Positions 25,108 through 33,187 of a DNA stretch of 37,500 nt are shown here, piece by piece. The position numbers and the translations under genes are program-made. The notes under the pieces were generated by a model that saw only the letters and a program-made list of their open reading frames with translations, did no database searches and had not been told where the DNA came from. Numbering within the stretch: position 1 is the stretch's first letter; each line of letters opens with the position of its first letter. Source of the DNA: Clostridiales bacterium (GTDB lineage: Bacteria > Bacillota > Clostridia > Oscillospirales > Oscillospiraceae); NCBI GenBank assembly GCA_021201185.1, contig JAJQFJ010000082.1:1-37500 (forward strand). The letters run 5' to 3'.

Positions 25108-25503
25108 TTACCCTTTGTCGGCCTTTTTCCCGCCCCTGGGGCCTCCTGCCAGCTCCAGACCGCCCATCGCCAGCAGATAGACCCCGAACAGCGTCCGGAG
25201 CAGCCCCGTCTCCAGCCGGGTGGCCAGCCATGCGGCAGCGGCGGCGGTGACCACTCCGGCCCCCGCCGCCCAGAGGACGCCGGACTTCTCCAGGTAACCG
25301 TTCCGGGCGTGGGCGGGGATGGCCCCGGCGGAGACCGGGAGAAAGTAGACCAGATTGATGGCCTGAGCGGTCTGCTGGCCCACGCCTGCAAACAGGGTCA
25401 GCCACAACAGCAGCAGCGTCCCGCCGCCCAGCCCGAAGGCGGAGAGCATCCCGGTGACGCCCCCGGCGATGAGTCCGGGGAGCCAGGTTAAAAGAACAGA
25501 CAT
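25108..25503 (-). CDS. TauE/SafE-family half-transporter (second)
   Basis: A 131-residue membrane protein starting MSVLLTWLPGLIAGGVTGML at ATG 25503. It has four predicted helices and the repeat signature GxxxGxLSAFGLGGG. Full-length TauE/SafE sulfite or organosulfonate exporters are about 250 residues with two such halves; this is one half. Its start overlaps the end of the other half by 16 bases. The two probably work as a heterodimer. The substrate is unknown. Confidence 0.8.
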   Translation of the reverse strand: MSVLLTWLPGLIAGGVTGMLSAFGLGGGTLLLLWLTLFAGVGQQTAQAINLVYFLPVSAGAIPAHARNGYLEKSGVLWAAGAGVVTAAAAAWLATRLETGLLRTLFGVYLLAMGGLELAGGPRGGKKADKG

Positions 25504-25853
25504 CGTATCCCTCCATACAGCAGAAACAGGGCGAACAGGGTCCGCAGCAGCCGGGGGGAGGCCTTTCGGAACAGCCGTCCGCCCACGGTCCCGCCCAGCC
25601 AGCCGCCCAGCAGGTAGGGGAGCGCCTGGAGCCAGTCCAGCGCCCCCTGCCACCAGTAGACCGCCGCCGAGACCAGGCACAGGGGGAGAATGATCGCCAC
25701 CGAGGAGGCAAAGGCCCGTTTCTCCTCCAGCTTCACCCACCGGAGCAGCAGCGGCACCAAAATCATCCCGCCGCCGCCTCCGAACAGCCCGTTGGCCAGC
25801 CCTGCCAGCCCTCCGGAGACCGCCCATTTCCAACGTTTTCCCGTCAAATCCAA
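25488..25853 (-). CDS. TauE/SafE-family half-transporter (first)
   Basis: A 121-residue membrane protein from ATG 25853, beginning MDLTGKRWKWAVSGGLAGLANG. It has about four helices and the motif GLFGGGGGMILVPLL, the first-repeat signature of TauE/SafE transporters. It overlaps the second half-transporter gene by 16 bases and is translated first. No gene for sulfur metabolism is adjacent. Confidence 0.8.
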   Translation of the reverse strand: MDLTGKRWKWAVSGGLAGLANGLFGGGGGMILVPLLLRWVKLEEKRAFASSVAIILPLCLVSAAVYWWQGALDWLQALPYLLGGWLGGTVGGRLFRKASPRLLRTLFALFLLYGGIRCLFF

Positions 25854-25888
25854 AAAAATCCCTCCCCCGCCAGTCTGGCAGGGGAGGG
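25852..25888 (-). terminator. rho-independent terminator of prsA-like gene
   Basis: CCCTCCCC..GCCAG pairs with CTGGCAGGGGAGGG (25860-25888). On the minus strand seven T follow. It lies 25 bases after the foldase stop and touches the start of the next gene downstream. Confidence 0.85.
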
Positions 25889-25912
25889 AAACAATTATGC
25901 GTGGAATCTGGC

Positions 25913-27478
25913 TCAGGCCAGAGCGGTTGCCACATCGTCGATGAAGGAGGATGCGCTGCTGGCAGCGGCCTCGATAGACTCATCGATCCATGTGCTGTAG
26001 CGGGTGCTGCGGATGGCGCTGTCCGCGTCCAGCTGCCAGGAGTACAGATCGCTATAACCGGTGAAGTAGACCACCCGATAGCCGTGGAGGGTGGTGTCCT
26101 GAACGATGTCATAATCGCCCACCTCATGCTCGCTGTCGAACAGCCAGGCGTCCACCTCGTCGTTCTGGTCGCCCTTGTTCACATCGGTGTACTCGGTGGT
26201 GGAGCCGTCGGTGTTCTCCTCCGCCATGGTCAGGAAGTCCTCGGCGCTGCCGCCGTTCTCCTGCCACTCGTCCACCAGGGCCTGGGCCTCAGCCAGGGCG
26301 GTGTCGTAATCGTACTCGGTGGTGCTGGAGGAGTCGTCATCCTCGTCGTCGCTCTCCACGGTATCCGCCTGGATGAGCATATTGTAGAAGCTGGGGGCGT
26401 AGTACTCGTCCAGGGTGCGGCTGTCAAACCGGACGACGTAGTAGCCGCTGAGATATTCCTCGTCGTTGGAATCGGTGGAGGTGACCTCAACCTTGCCGAC
26501 CTCGCCCTCGGTGCGCTCCTCGTCGGTCACCCAGGTGCCGAAGGCGTAGTAGGAGAGGGTGGTGGAGGAAAGCCCGCTGACGTCGCTGGCGCCCAGCTCC
26601 TCCACCAGGGCGGCGATGGTCTCCTCGTCGCCGGACTCCAGCGCCTCGACCAGAGCGTCGGCGTTGGCCTCCAGGGTCTCCTGGGCGGCGGCCAGCTCGT
26701 CCGCGTCAAAGTCCAGGGCGTTGCCGTCGTCGTCATACTCGGTGGTCAGGCCCAGGGAGATATAATAGCCCTCGTACTCGAAGTCGTCGAAGGAGGCGGC
26801 GTTCTCCTGATAGTACTCGTCCATGTCGTCCTCGGTGACCTCGTAGCTCTCCTGGAGGTAGGAGGCGTAGTCATAGGCGGTGTAGTACTCGGTGACCGCC
26901 CGCTTGAAGGTGGAGACCGTCATATACTTGCCGTAGCAGTAGGTCAGGTAGGTGCCCTGATCCACGCCGTACTCGGCGGCGCTGGTCTTGATGTCGTCCA
27001 GGACGGCGTCGATGTTCTCCTGGGCCTCGTCAGAGATGGTATAGTTGTTCGCCTTGGCGTCGGCCAGCAGCACGCCCACCTCGTCCAGGGTGGCCTCCAC
27101 ATCGGAGAGGATATAGTCGTACCAGGTCATGCCGTCGCTGACCTCCTGATCCTTCAGACCGGTGTCGGTGTCCAGACCGTAATAGGAGGCGTAGGTGTAG
27201 ATGCTGCTGTATTCATTGTAGAAGTAATAGTCGATATCGGTGACGCTGAAGCTCTCGCTGCCCACGGTGTAGGCGGGGGCGTACCGCTGGAACATGCCGG
27301 AATCCCAGATCAGCAGTGCGGCCACCAGTACCGCCACGACGATTCCGATGACGAGATAGAGCCGACCCTTTTTCTTCCGGGCAGCTGCCTCCTCGGCCTC
27401 CTGGCGGCGGCGGATGGACATGGAGCCCAGATCGTCCTGGGCTGCGGATTTTGGTTGCTTTTTCTTGAATAGATTCAT
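25913..27478 (-). CDS. PrsA/SurA-like membrane-anchored foldase
   Basis: A 521-residue protein with a cytoplasmic basic N-terminus, one membrane segment at about residues 40-57, then a large extracytoplasmic part. The first outer region, with VGSESFSVTDIDYYFY and long helices, resembles the SurA/PrsA N-terminal chaperone domain; the C-terminal region with GDYDIVQDTTLHGYRVVYF resembles a degenerate parvulin (PPIC) domain. The sequence is very acidic and rich in Tyr, Asp and Ser. Likely role: folding of exported proteins. It lacks a lipobox, so it is a transmembrane variant. AGGAGG precedes the ATG. Confidence 0.7.
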   Translation of the reverse strand: MNLFKKKQPKSAAQDDLGSMSIRRRQEAEEAAARKKKGRLYLVIGIVVAVLVAALLIWDSGMFQRYAPAYTVGSESFSVTDIDYYFYNEYSSIYTYASYYGLDTDTGLKDQEVSDGMTWYDYILSDVEATLDEVGVLLADAKANNYTISDEAQENIDAVLDDIKTSAAEYGVDQGTYLTYCYGKYMTVSTFKRAVTEYYTAYDYASYLQESYEVTEDDMDEYYQENAASFDDFEYEGYYISLGLTTEYDDDGNALDFDADELAAAQETLEANADALVEALESGDEETIAALVEELGASDVSGLSSTTLSYYAFGTWVTDEERTEGEVGKVEVTSTDSNDEEYLSGYYVVRFDSRTLDEYYAPSFYNMLIQADTVESDDEDDDSSSTTEYDYDTALAEAQALVDEWQENGGSAEDFLTMAEENTDGSTTEYTDVNKGDQNDEVDAWLFDSEHEVGDYDIVQDTTLHGYRVVYFTGYSDLYSWQLDADSAIRSTRYSTWIDESIEAAASSASSFIDDVATALA

Positions 27479-27788
27479 GGAGATCTTGCCTCCTGTTTAT
27501 TTCACCGGGAGCCAGCAGCTTCCGACAAAACATACCTTCTGAATCGTGCGGCGATGCCTGACCGCAGGAAACAGCCCGGTGGGCTGTTCGACGGAAAACA
27601 TTATATACGATAAGCCGGAAAGATGCAAGAAAAAATATGGAAGATAGTATAAAAAGCGGAAAGGAGCGCTGCTTTTGACGGCCACTGATATGCTTTCCTG
27701 AACAGGGACTGAAAGCACCGCACACATTGCCGACAGGCGGGCATAGAATGGGCCATCCCAGCATGAGAAAGGATGGTGGAAGATCAAA
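27479..27788. other. divergent intergenic region between prsA-like gene and dpaA
   Basis: No gene is supported in these 310 bases. They contain the minus-strand promoter at 27600-27628. Near 27742-27750 CATAGAATG is a weak match to a sigma-K -10 box before dpaA. Confidence 0.5.
27600..27628 (-). promoter_or_regulatory. sigma-A-type promoter of prsA-like gene
   Basis: On the minus strand TTGCAT (27623-27628) and TATAAT (27600-27605) are 17 bases apart, about 120 bases before the foldase ATG. Confidence 0.75.
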
Positions 27789-28661
27789 ATGTGTCGTACA
27801 ATGCAATTCTGGGTCGTAGGGGGCGACCTGCGCCAGGTGAAGCTAGCGCAGATGCTCCAGGAGGACGGCCACGCCGTCCAGACCTATGCCATGGAGCACC
27901 GGCCGGAGCCGGGGCTGCTGTCCGGCTCCGATACCGTCAAGGGCATCGAGCAGGCGGACTGCGTCGTCCTCCCCCTGCCGGTGACGGCGGAGCGGGGCAT
28001 CCTGAACGCGGCCCTCTCCGACCTGCGTATCCCCGTGGAGGAGCTGCGGGGAGAGCTGAGCCCGGGGCAACTGGTCTGCGCCGGGCGGGTGACGCCCCAG
28101 ATGCGGGTCCAGGCGGAGCAGCGGCAGCTGATCCTCCGGGACTACTTTGAACGGGAGGAGCTGGCGGTGGCCAACGCTGTCCCCACGGCGGAGGGGGCCA
28201 TTCAGATCGCCATGGAGGAGCTGCCCACGACCCTGTACGGTCTCCGGGTGCTGGTCATCGGCTTCGGCCGCATCGGGAAGATACTGGCCCACCGGCTCCG
28301 GGGGCTGGGGGCGAGGGTCACCGTCTCCGCCCGGAAATACGGAGACCTGGCCTGGATCGAGGCCTACGGCTACACCCCGGAGCACACCGGCCAGCTCACC
28401 GGCTGGCTGGGGAGCTATGATCTGGTCATCAATACCGTCCCCGCCCGGGTGCTGGACGTTCCCCAGCTGCTGGACTTGAAGGAGGACTGTCTGGTGATCG
28501 ACCTGGCCTCCAAACCGGGCGGGGTAGACCGGAAGGCGGCGGCCCAGCTGGGCGTCAAGGTCATCTGGGCCCTGTCCCTGCCGGGAAAGACCGCCCCCGC
28601 CACCTCGGGGAAGATCATCCGGGACACGATCTATCACATTTTGCAGGAGCTGGAAGTATGA
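27789..28661 (+). CDS. dpaA: dipicolinate synthase subunit A
   Basis: A 290-residue protein matching SpoVFA/DpaA: FWVVGGDLRQVKLAQML at the N-terminus, a Rossmann motif LRVLVIGFGRIGKILAHRL, and DLASKPGGVD near the C-terminus. With DpaB it makes dipicolinic acid from the lysine-pathway intermediate in the mother cell during sporulation. Its stop overlaps the dpaB ATG by four bases. Two ATGs are possible (27789, 27801); AAGGATGG fits the first. A weak sigma-K-like -10 box near 27742 agrees with mother-cell expression. Confidence 0.92.
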   Translation: MCRTMQFWVVGGDLRQVKLAQMLQEDGHAVQTYAMEHRPEPGLLSGSDTVKGIEQADCVVLPLPVTAERGILNAALSDLRIPVEELRGELSPGQLVCAGRVTPQMRVQAEQRQLILRDYFEREELAVANAVPTAEGAIQIAMEELPTTLYGLRVLVIGFGRIGKILAHRLRGLGARVTVSARKYGDLAWIEAYGYTPEHTGQLTGWLGSYDLVINTVPARVLDVPQLLDLKEDCLVIDLASKPGGVDRKAAAQLGVKVIWALSLPGKTAPATSGKIIRDTIYHILQELEV

Positions 28662-29248
28662 GACTGGAAGAGGCAAGGGTGGGGTTCGCCATGTGCGGCT
28701 CCTACTGCACCCACGCGCAGACGATAGCTGCATTGGAGCGCCTGGCGCCCCAGTGTGGCTCCGTGATACCCATACTCTCGGAGAACAGCGGACATCAGGA
28801 TACCCGCTTTGGGTCCAATCAGGCCCTCCGGGCACAGCTGGAGGCCCTGTGCAGCCATCCGGTGCTGGACTCCATCGTTCAGGTGGAGCCCATCGGCCCG
28901 AAGCACCTGCTGGATCTGCTCATTATCGCTCCCTGTACCGGAAACACCTTGGGTAAGCTGGCAGCGGGCATTACCGATACCGCCATCACCATGGCGGCCA
29001 AGGCGCATCTGCGCAACGGCGGCCCGGTGCTGCTGGCCCCCTCCACCAATGACGGGCTGTCCGTCTCCCTGCGAAACCTGGGCGACCTGCTCTGCCGCAA
29101 GGGGTATTACTGCGTCCCCTTCCGACAGGACGATCCGGCGAAAAAGCCCAACTCCCTGGTGTCCCGGATGGAGCTGATCCCGGATGCCGCCCGGAAGGCC
29201 CTGGAGGGAGAGCAGCTCCAGCCGGTGCTGCTGCCTTCCAGGGGCTAG
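28658..29248 (+). CDS. dpaB: dipicolinate synthase subunit B
   Basis: A 196-residue flavoprotein-like protein matching SpoVFB/DpaB: VGFAMCGSYCTHAQTIAALE, ILSENSGHQDTRFGS, IAPCTGNTLGKLAAGITD and PVLLAPSTNDGLS. It is the second subunit of dipicolinate synthase and is translationally coupled to dpaA. Length is normal for the family. Confidence 0.92.
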   Translation: MRLEEARVGFAMCGSYCTHAQTIAALERLAPQCGSVIPILSENSGHQDTRFGSNQALRAQLEALCSHPVLDSIVQVEPIGPKHLLDLLIIAPCTGNTLGKLAAGITDTAITMAAKAHLRNGGPVLLAPSTNDGLSVSLRNLGDLLCRKGYYCVPFRQDDPAKKPNSLVSRMELIPDAARKALEGEQLQPVLLPSRG

Positions 29249-29275
29249 TTTACGAAAAATTTAACCCGTTTTCTC

Positions 29276-29304
29276 TTAACAGAAGGAAAGAACTGTGTTA
29301 TACT
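29276..29304 (+). promoter_or_regulatory. sigma-A-type promoter of glycosyltransferase gene
   Basis: TTAACA (29276-29281) and TATACT (29299-29304) with a 17-base spacer lie about 75 bases before the TTG start. Confidence 0.65.
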
Positions 29305-29379
29305 GAACAGGCTGTGAACCTCAGACGACCGGAGAGAACGGCATTTGACCAAAGAAAAAAGAAAAGGAGCGGACTCCCC

Positions 29380-30402
29380 TTGAAGCTGATCACCTTTGCC
29401 GTACCCTGCTATAACTCAGCGGAGTACATGGATCACTGTATCGAAACCCTGCTCACCGCCGGCGACGAGGCGGAGATCATTCTCATCGACGACGGCTCCA
29501 CCGACGACACCCCGGCCATCGCGGACCGCTATGCCCAGCAATATCCGGACATCGTCCGGGTCATCCATCAGCCCAACGGCGGCCACGGAGAGGGCGTCAA
29601 CCAGGGCGTCCGCCACGCCACCGGGGTCTACTACAAGGTGGTGGACTCGGACGACTGGGCGGATACCGACGCCCTGAAGCGGGTGATGGATACCCTCCGC
29701 ACCTGGGTCAATGACGGCACCCAGGTCGATCTGCTGATCTGCAACTACGTCTATGAGCACGTGCTGGACAATACCCGCCACGTCGTCCGCTATACCCATG
29801 TGTTCCCCAAGGATACCGTCTTTGGCTGGGAGGACGTGGGCCGGTGGAGCCCGTCAGAATACCTGCTGATGCACTCGGTCTTTTACCGGACGCAGATGCT
29901 CCGGGACTGCGGGTTGGAGCTGCCCAAGCACACCTTCTATGTAGACAACATCTTCGTCTATCAGCCCCTGCCCTGGGTCAAGACGATGTACTATATGAAC
30001 CTGGACTTTTACCGCTACTTCATCGGCCGCCAGGACCAGAGCGTCAACGAGTCGGTCATGGTGCGCCGGGTGGACCAGCAGGTGAAGATCACCAAGATCA
30101 TGCTGGACTGCTGCGATGTGATGAGCCTGCGCAAAACCAACCACAAGCTCTATCAGTATATGTGCCGCTATCTCTCCATGATGATGACCATCTCTTCCAT
30201 GTTCCTGCTCATCTCCGGAACAGAGGAGAACTACCAGAAAAAGCAGGAGCTTTGGGCCTACCTGAAGGAAAAGGACGAAAAGCTCTACCGAAAAATGCGC
30301 TACCGCTCCCTGTCCATGTTCTCCAACATCCCCGGCTACCAGGGGCGGAAGATCAGCGTGGGCCTGTACCGCATTGCCCAGAAAATTTACAAATTCAACT
30401 GA
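29380..30402 (+). CDS. GT2-family glycosyltransferase
   Basis: A 340-residue protein. The TTG at 29380 (MKLITFAVPCYNSAEYMD) is the likely start because AAAAGGAG lies ten bases upstream and family homology begins here; a GTG 22 codons earlier is in frame. It has the GT-A fold signatures: IILIDDGSTDDTP, VIHQPNGGHGEGVNQG and the metal-binding VVDSDDW. It transfers a sugar from a nucleotide-sugar donor. There is no membrane segment. Acceptor unknown, perhaps cell-wall or capsule glycan. Single-gene unit with its own promoter and terminator. Confidence 0.85.
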   Translation: MKLITFAVPCYNSAEYMDHCIETLLTAGDEAEIILIDDGSTDDTPAIADRYAQQYPDIVRVIHQPNGGHGEGVNQGVRHATGVYYKVVDSDDWADTDALKRVMDTLRTWVNDGTQVDLLICNYVYEHVLDNTRHVVRYTHVFPKDTVFGWEDVGRWSPSEYLLMHSVFYRTQMLRDCGLELPKHTFYVDNIFVYQPLPWVKTMYYMNLDFYRYFIGRQDQSVNESVMVRRVDQQVKITKIMLDCCDVMSLRKTNHKLYQYMCRYLSMMMTISSMFLLISGTEENYQKKQELWAYLKEKDEKLYRKMRYRSLSMFSNIPGYQGRKISVGLYRIAQKIYKFN

Positions 30403-30415
30403 ACCGGAGCAAATC

Positions 30416-30455
30416 ACGCCCCGTTCTCCCATCTCGTGGGAGGGCGGGGCGTTTT
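30416..30455 (+). terminator. rho-independent terminator of glycosyltransferase gene
   Basis: ACGCCCCGTTCTCCCA (30416-30431) pairs with 30437-30451 around TCTCG and is followed by TTTT. Confidence 0.85.
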
Positions 30456-30498
30456 ACGTTCCCGCTCCACCCAAACCGCCCCGTTCCCCCATCCCGGC

Positions 30499-30532
30499 TT
30501 AGACCGGTTTTTCCGCCGGAGAGGTTTATACT
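30499..30532 (+). promoter_or_regulatory. spoIIG-type promoter with long spacer
   Basis: TTAGAC (30499-30504) and TATACT (30527-30532) are 22 bases apart. The same abnormal spacing is known for the Spo0A-activated spoIIG promoter of Bacillus subtilis. I could not find a convincing Spo0A box. Confidence 0.45.
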
Positions 30533-30580
30533 CTCTCTCAGCAGGACAACCCGCCTTGTCCGACCGCCGGAGGGGATGCT

Positions 30581-31429
30581 ATGACCGTCATCTATGTGGA
30601 CACCGTCTTTCTGCTCAACGGGGCGCTGGACTATCTTCTTTTGCGCTCTGTGGCGGGGCTGGCGGCGGCTCCCTTCCGACGGCTGCGTCTGCTGGCGGCC
30701 GGGGCGCTGGGGGGAGCCTATGCAGTTCTGGTATTTCTTCCCGGGCTGGAGTGGCTGGCCTGGCCGGCCTGCCGGGTGCTGTGGGGAGCTGTGATGACCG
30801 GGGCGGCCTTTGGACGGCGGCGGGGCTGGCTCCGGCTGTTCCTCCTGCTGCTGGCCCTGTCCTGCGCTCTGGCGGGGGTACTTCTGCTGGTGGCCTTTCT
30901 CTGGCCTGCCGGGCTGACCTATCCCAACGGCATCCCGGTCAGCGGCCCGGACTGGAAGGCTCTGCTGCTGGCGGGGGCGGTGTGCTACTGGCTGTGCTGT
31001 ACCGCTCTCCGACGGCTGGCCCCGGAGCGGGGAAAACGTCTGCTGCCGGTGCGGCTGGAATGGGGAGAGCGGCACGTCTGGCTGACTGTCCTGGGGGATA
31101 CGGGAAACCTGCTCACCGACCCCTCCGGCTCCGGTCCGGTGCTGGTGGCCTTCTGGGAGACGGTGCGGCCCATACTGCCCGGGACGCCGGAGCTGAGACG
31201 GGAGGACGTGGCCGACCCGGTGGCGGGCATTGGGCGCATCGGCACGGCCTGGGGCGTGGGGCGGCTCCGCCTGTTGCCTTATCGGGGAGTAGGGGTGCCC
31301 TCCGGCCTGCTGCTGGCCATCCGGGTGGACAGGGCCGACCTGGACGGGAGCCGGGTGGAACGGCAGCTGGTGGCCCTGACCCCGGAGCCGTTTACCGACG
31401 GGGACTGTCAGGGGATCATTGGAATCTGA
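30581..31429 (+). CDS. spoIIGA: SpoIIGA sigma-E processing peptidase
   Basis: A 282-residue protein with five N-terminal membrane helices, starting MTVIYVDTVFLLNGALDYLLL as in SpoIIGA, and a cytoplasmic aspartic-protease-like domain with DTGN at about residue 173. SpoIIGA cleaves the pro-sequence from sigma-E in the mother cell after a SpoIIR signal. It lies directly before sigE, as in most spore formers. Confidence 0.92.
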   Translation: MTVIYVDTVFLLNGALDYLLLRSVAGLAAAPFRRLRLLAAGALGGAYAVLVFLPGLEWLAWPACRVLWGAVMTGAAFGRRRGWLRLFLLLLALSCALAGVLLLVAFLWPAGLTYPNGIPVSGPDWKALLLAGAVCYWLCCTALRRLAPERGKRLLPVRLEWGERHVWLTVLGDTGNLLTDPSGSGPVLVAFWETVRPILPGTPELRREDVADPVAGIGRIGTAWGVGRLRLLPYRGVGVPSGLLLAIRVDRADLDGSRVERQLVALTPEPFTDGDCQGIIGI

Positions 31430-31447
31430 ATTTGGGAGGCAAGGATA

Positions 31448-32167
31448 ATGACGGAACTGGGACAATGGCTGACGCTGGGCTGGCAGCGACTGGTGTGGGC
31501 CCTCTGCCCGACGGAGGGACTGCATTACATCGGCGGGAGTGACGTGCTGCCCCCGCCCTTAGACCGGGAGCAGGAGCGGGCGCTGCTCCTGAGAGTCCGG
31601 GACGGAGATCAGCAGGCCCGCTCCACCCTCATCGAGCACAATCTGCGTCTGGTGGTCTATCTGGCCCGCCGGTTCGAGAATACGGGCATCAACCTGGAGG
31701 ATCTGATCTCCATCGGCACCATCGGTCTGGTCAAGGCGGTGAGCACCTTCAACACGGACAAGAACATCAAGCTGGCCAACTACGCCTCCCGGTGCATCGA
31801 GAATGAAATTCTCATGTACCTGCGGAAAACCGCCAACCAGAAGGGGGAGATCTCCTTTGACGAGCCGCTGAACACCGACTGGGACGGCAACGAGCTGCTG
31901 CTGTCCGATGTGCTGGGGACAGACGGAGACCTGGTCATCCGCCCCATGGAGGACGACGTGGACCGGCAGCTGCTGCGGCAGGCCCTGAGCAACCTGGAAG
32001 AGCGGGAGCGCACCATCATCGACCTGCGCTTCGGACTGGGCGGCCGCCGGACCTGCACCCAAAAGGAGGTGGCAGACCGGATGGGCATCTCCCAGTCCTA
32101 CATCTCCCGACTGGAAAAGCGCATCATCGCCCGCCTCCGCAGGGATATCGTGCAGATGGAGGGATAG
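31448..32167 (+). CDS. sigE: sporulation sigma factor sigma-E
   Basis: A 239-residue sigma-70 factor with an N-terminal pro-sequence of about 28 residues ([19 protein letters not shown]), region 2 ([30 protein letters not shown], given in part) and region 4 ([22 protein letters not shown]). It is the early mother-cell sigma factor and would be processed by the preceding SpoIIGA. Its size is normal. A large hairpin separates it from sigG. Confidence 0.95.
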   Translation: MTELGQWLTLGWQRLVWALCPTEGLHYIGGSDVLPPPLDREQERALLLRVRDGDQQARSTLIEHNLRLVVYLARRFENTGINLEDLISIGTIGLVKAVSTFNTDKNIKLANYASRCIENEILMYLRKTANQKGEISFDEPLNTDWDGNELLLSDVLGTDGDLVIRPMEDDVDRQLLRQALSNLEERERTIIDLRFGLGGRRTCTQKEVADRMGISQSYISRLEKRIIARLRRDIVQMEG

Positions 32168-32229
32168 CCGCCGGAAGCTCCCTCATCTGACCGGAAGGGA
32201 CGTTTCCCGCCCATTCTCTCCCGCATAGG

Positions 32230-32276
32230 AAAAACCTCCTCTGGAGATACTGAACCCAGTATCACGGGAGGTTTTT
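32230..32276 (+). terminator. hairpin between sigE and sigG that includes the sigG ribosome-binding site
   Basis: AAAAACCTCC (32230-32239) pairs exactly with GGAGGTTTTT (32267-32276), with an inner seven-base stem (32246-32252 with 32257-32263). The GGGAGG just before the sigG ATG at 32280 lies in the 3' arm. The T-run also makes it a possible terminator. Confidence 0.8.
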
Positions 32277-32279
32277 CGT

Positions 32280-33056
32280 ATGAACGGCAAGGTTGAGATC
32301 TGCGGCGTGAATACGTCCAGGCTGAAGGTACTGAAAAGTGAGGAGATGACCGAGCTGCTCCGCCGGGTCAAGCGGGGAGATCAGCAGGCCCGGCAGGAGA
32401 TGATCGAGGGCAATCTGCGCCTGGTGCTCTCCGTCATCCAGCGGTTTGCCGGGCGGGGGGAGAACATGGACGACCTGTTTCAGGTGGGCTGCATCGGCCT
32501 GGTCAAGGCGGTGGACCGGTTCGACTGCGACCAGTTCGAGGTGAAGTTCTCCACCTACGGCGTCCCACTGATTCTGGGGGAGGTGCGGCGGTTCCTCCGG
32601 GACTCCTCCGCCCTCCGGGTCAGCCGCTCCATGCGGGACATGGCCTATCGGGTGCTCCAGACCCGGGAGGAGTTCACCCGGGAGCACCAGCGGGAGCCGT
32701 CCCTGGACGAGATCGCCAAAATCCTGGAGCTGAAACGGGAGGACGTGGTCTTTGCCATGGACGCCATCTCCGACCCGGTGAGCCTGTACGAGCCCATCTG
32801 CTCCGACGGCGGGGATACGGTGTGCGTCATGGACCAGGTAAAGGATGAGAAGAACAACGATGAGCACTGGCTGGAGCATCTGGCCCTCCGGGACGCCATG
32901 GAACGCCTCCCCGAGCGGGAGCGGCACATCCTGGAGCTGCGGTTCTACCAGGGTAAGACCCAGATGGAGGTCTCCGCCGAGGTGGGCATCTCCCAGGCCC
33001 AGGTCTCCCGGCTGGAAAAGAGCGCTATCGGACAGATACGGAAAAATATCTCATAG
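32280..33056 (+). CDS. sigG: sporulation sigma factor sigma-G
   Basis: A 258-residue sigma factor beginning MNGKVEICGVNTSRLKVL, typical of sigma-G; region 2 has GCIGLVKAVDRFD and region 4 GKTQMEVSAEVGISQAQVSRLEK. Sigma-G is the late forespore sigma factor. Gene order spoIIGA-sigE-sigG is conserved in Firmicutes. The ribosome-binding site is inside the upstream hairpin, which could limit translation from read-through transcripts. Confidence 0.95.
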   Translation: MNGKVEICGVNTSRLKVLKSEEMTELLRRVKRGDQQARQEMIEGNLRLVLSVIQRFAGRGENMDDLFQVGCIGLVKAVDRFDCDQFEVKFSTYGVPLILGEVRRFLRDSSALRVSRSMRDMAYRVLQTREEFTREHQREPSLDEIAKILELKREDVVFAMDAISDPVSLYEPICSDGGDTVCVMDQVKDEKNNDEHWLEHLALRDAMERLPERERHILELRFYQGKTQMEVSAEVGISQAQVSRLEKSAIGQIRKNIS

Positions 33057-33187
33057 CCCCCGGCCGCCCGCCGGGGATTTTTACGGAATCCCGGGAAATG
33101 TGTACGGTGAAGCCCTAGCATTTTTTCCCGTTCTGTGGTATGCTGATTCCGTTATCACATTTCCCATGAGCAAGGACGGAACGGCAA

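Noticed and set aside
25901..27472. Plus-strand 523-codon frame opposite the PrsA-like gene
   Set aside because: It is a Val/Gly-rich shadow of the acidic foldase gene, which has a signal-anchor, ribosome-binding site and promoter.
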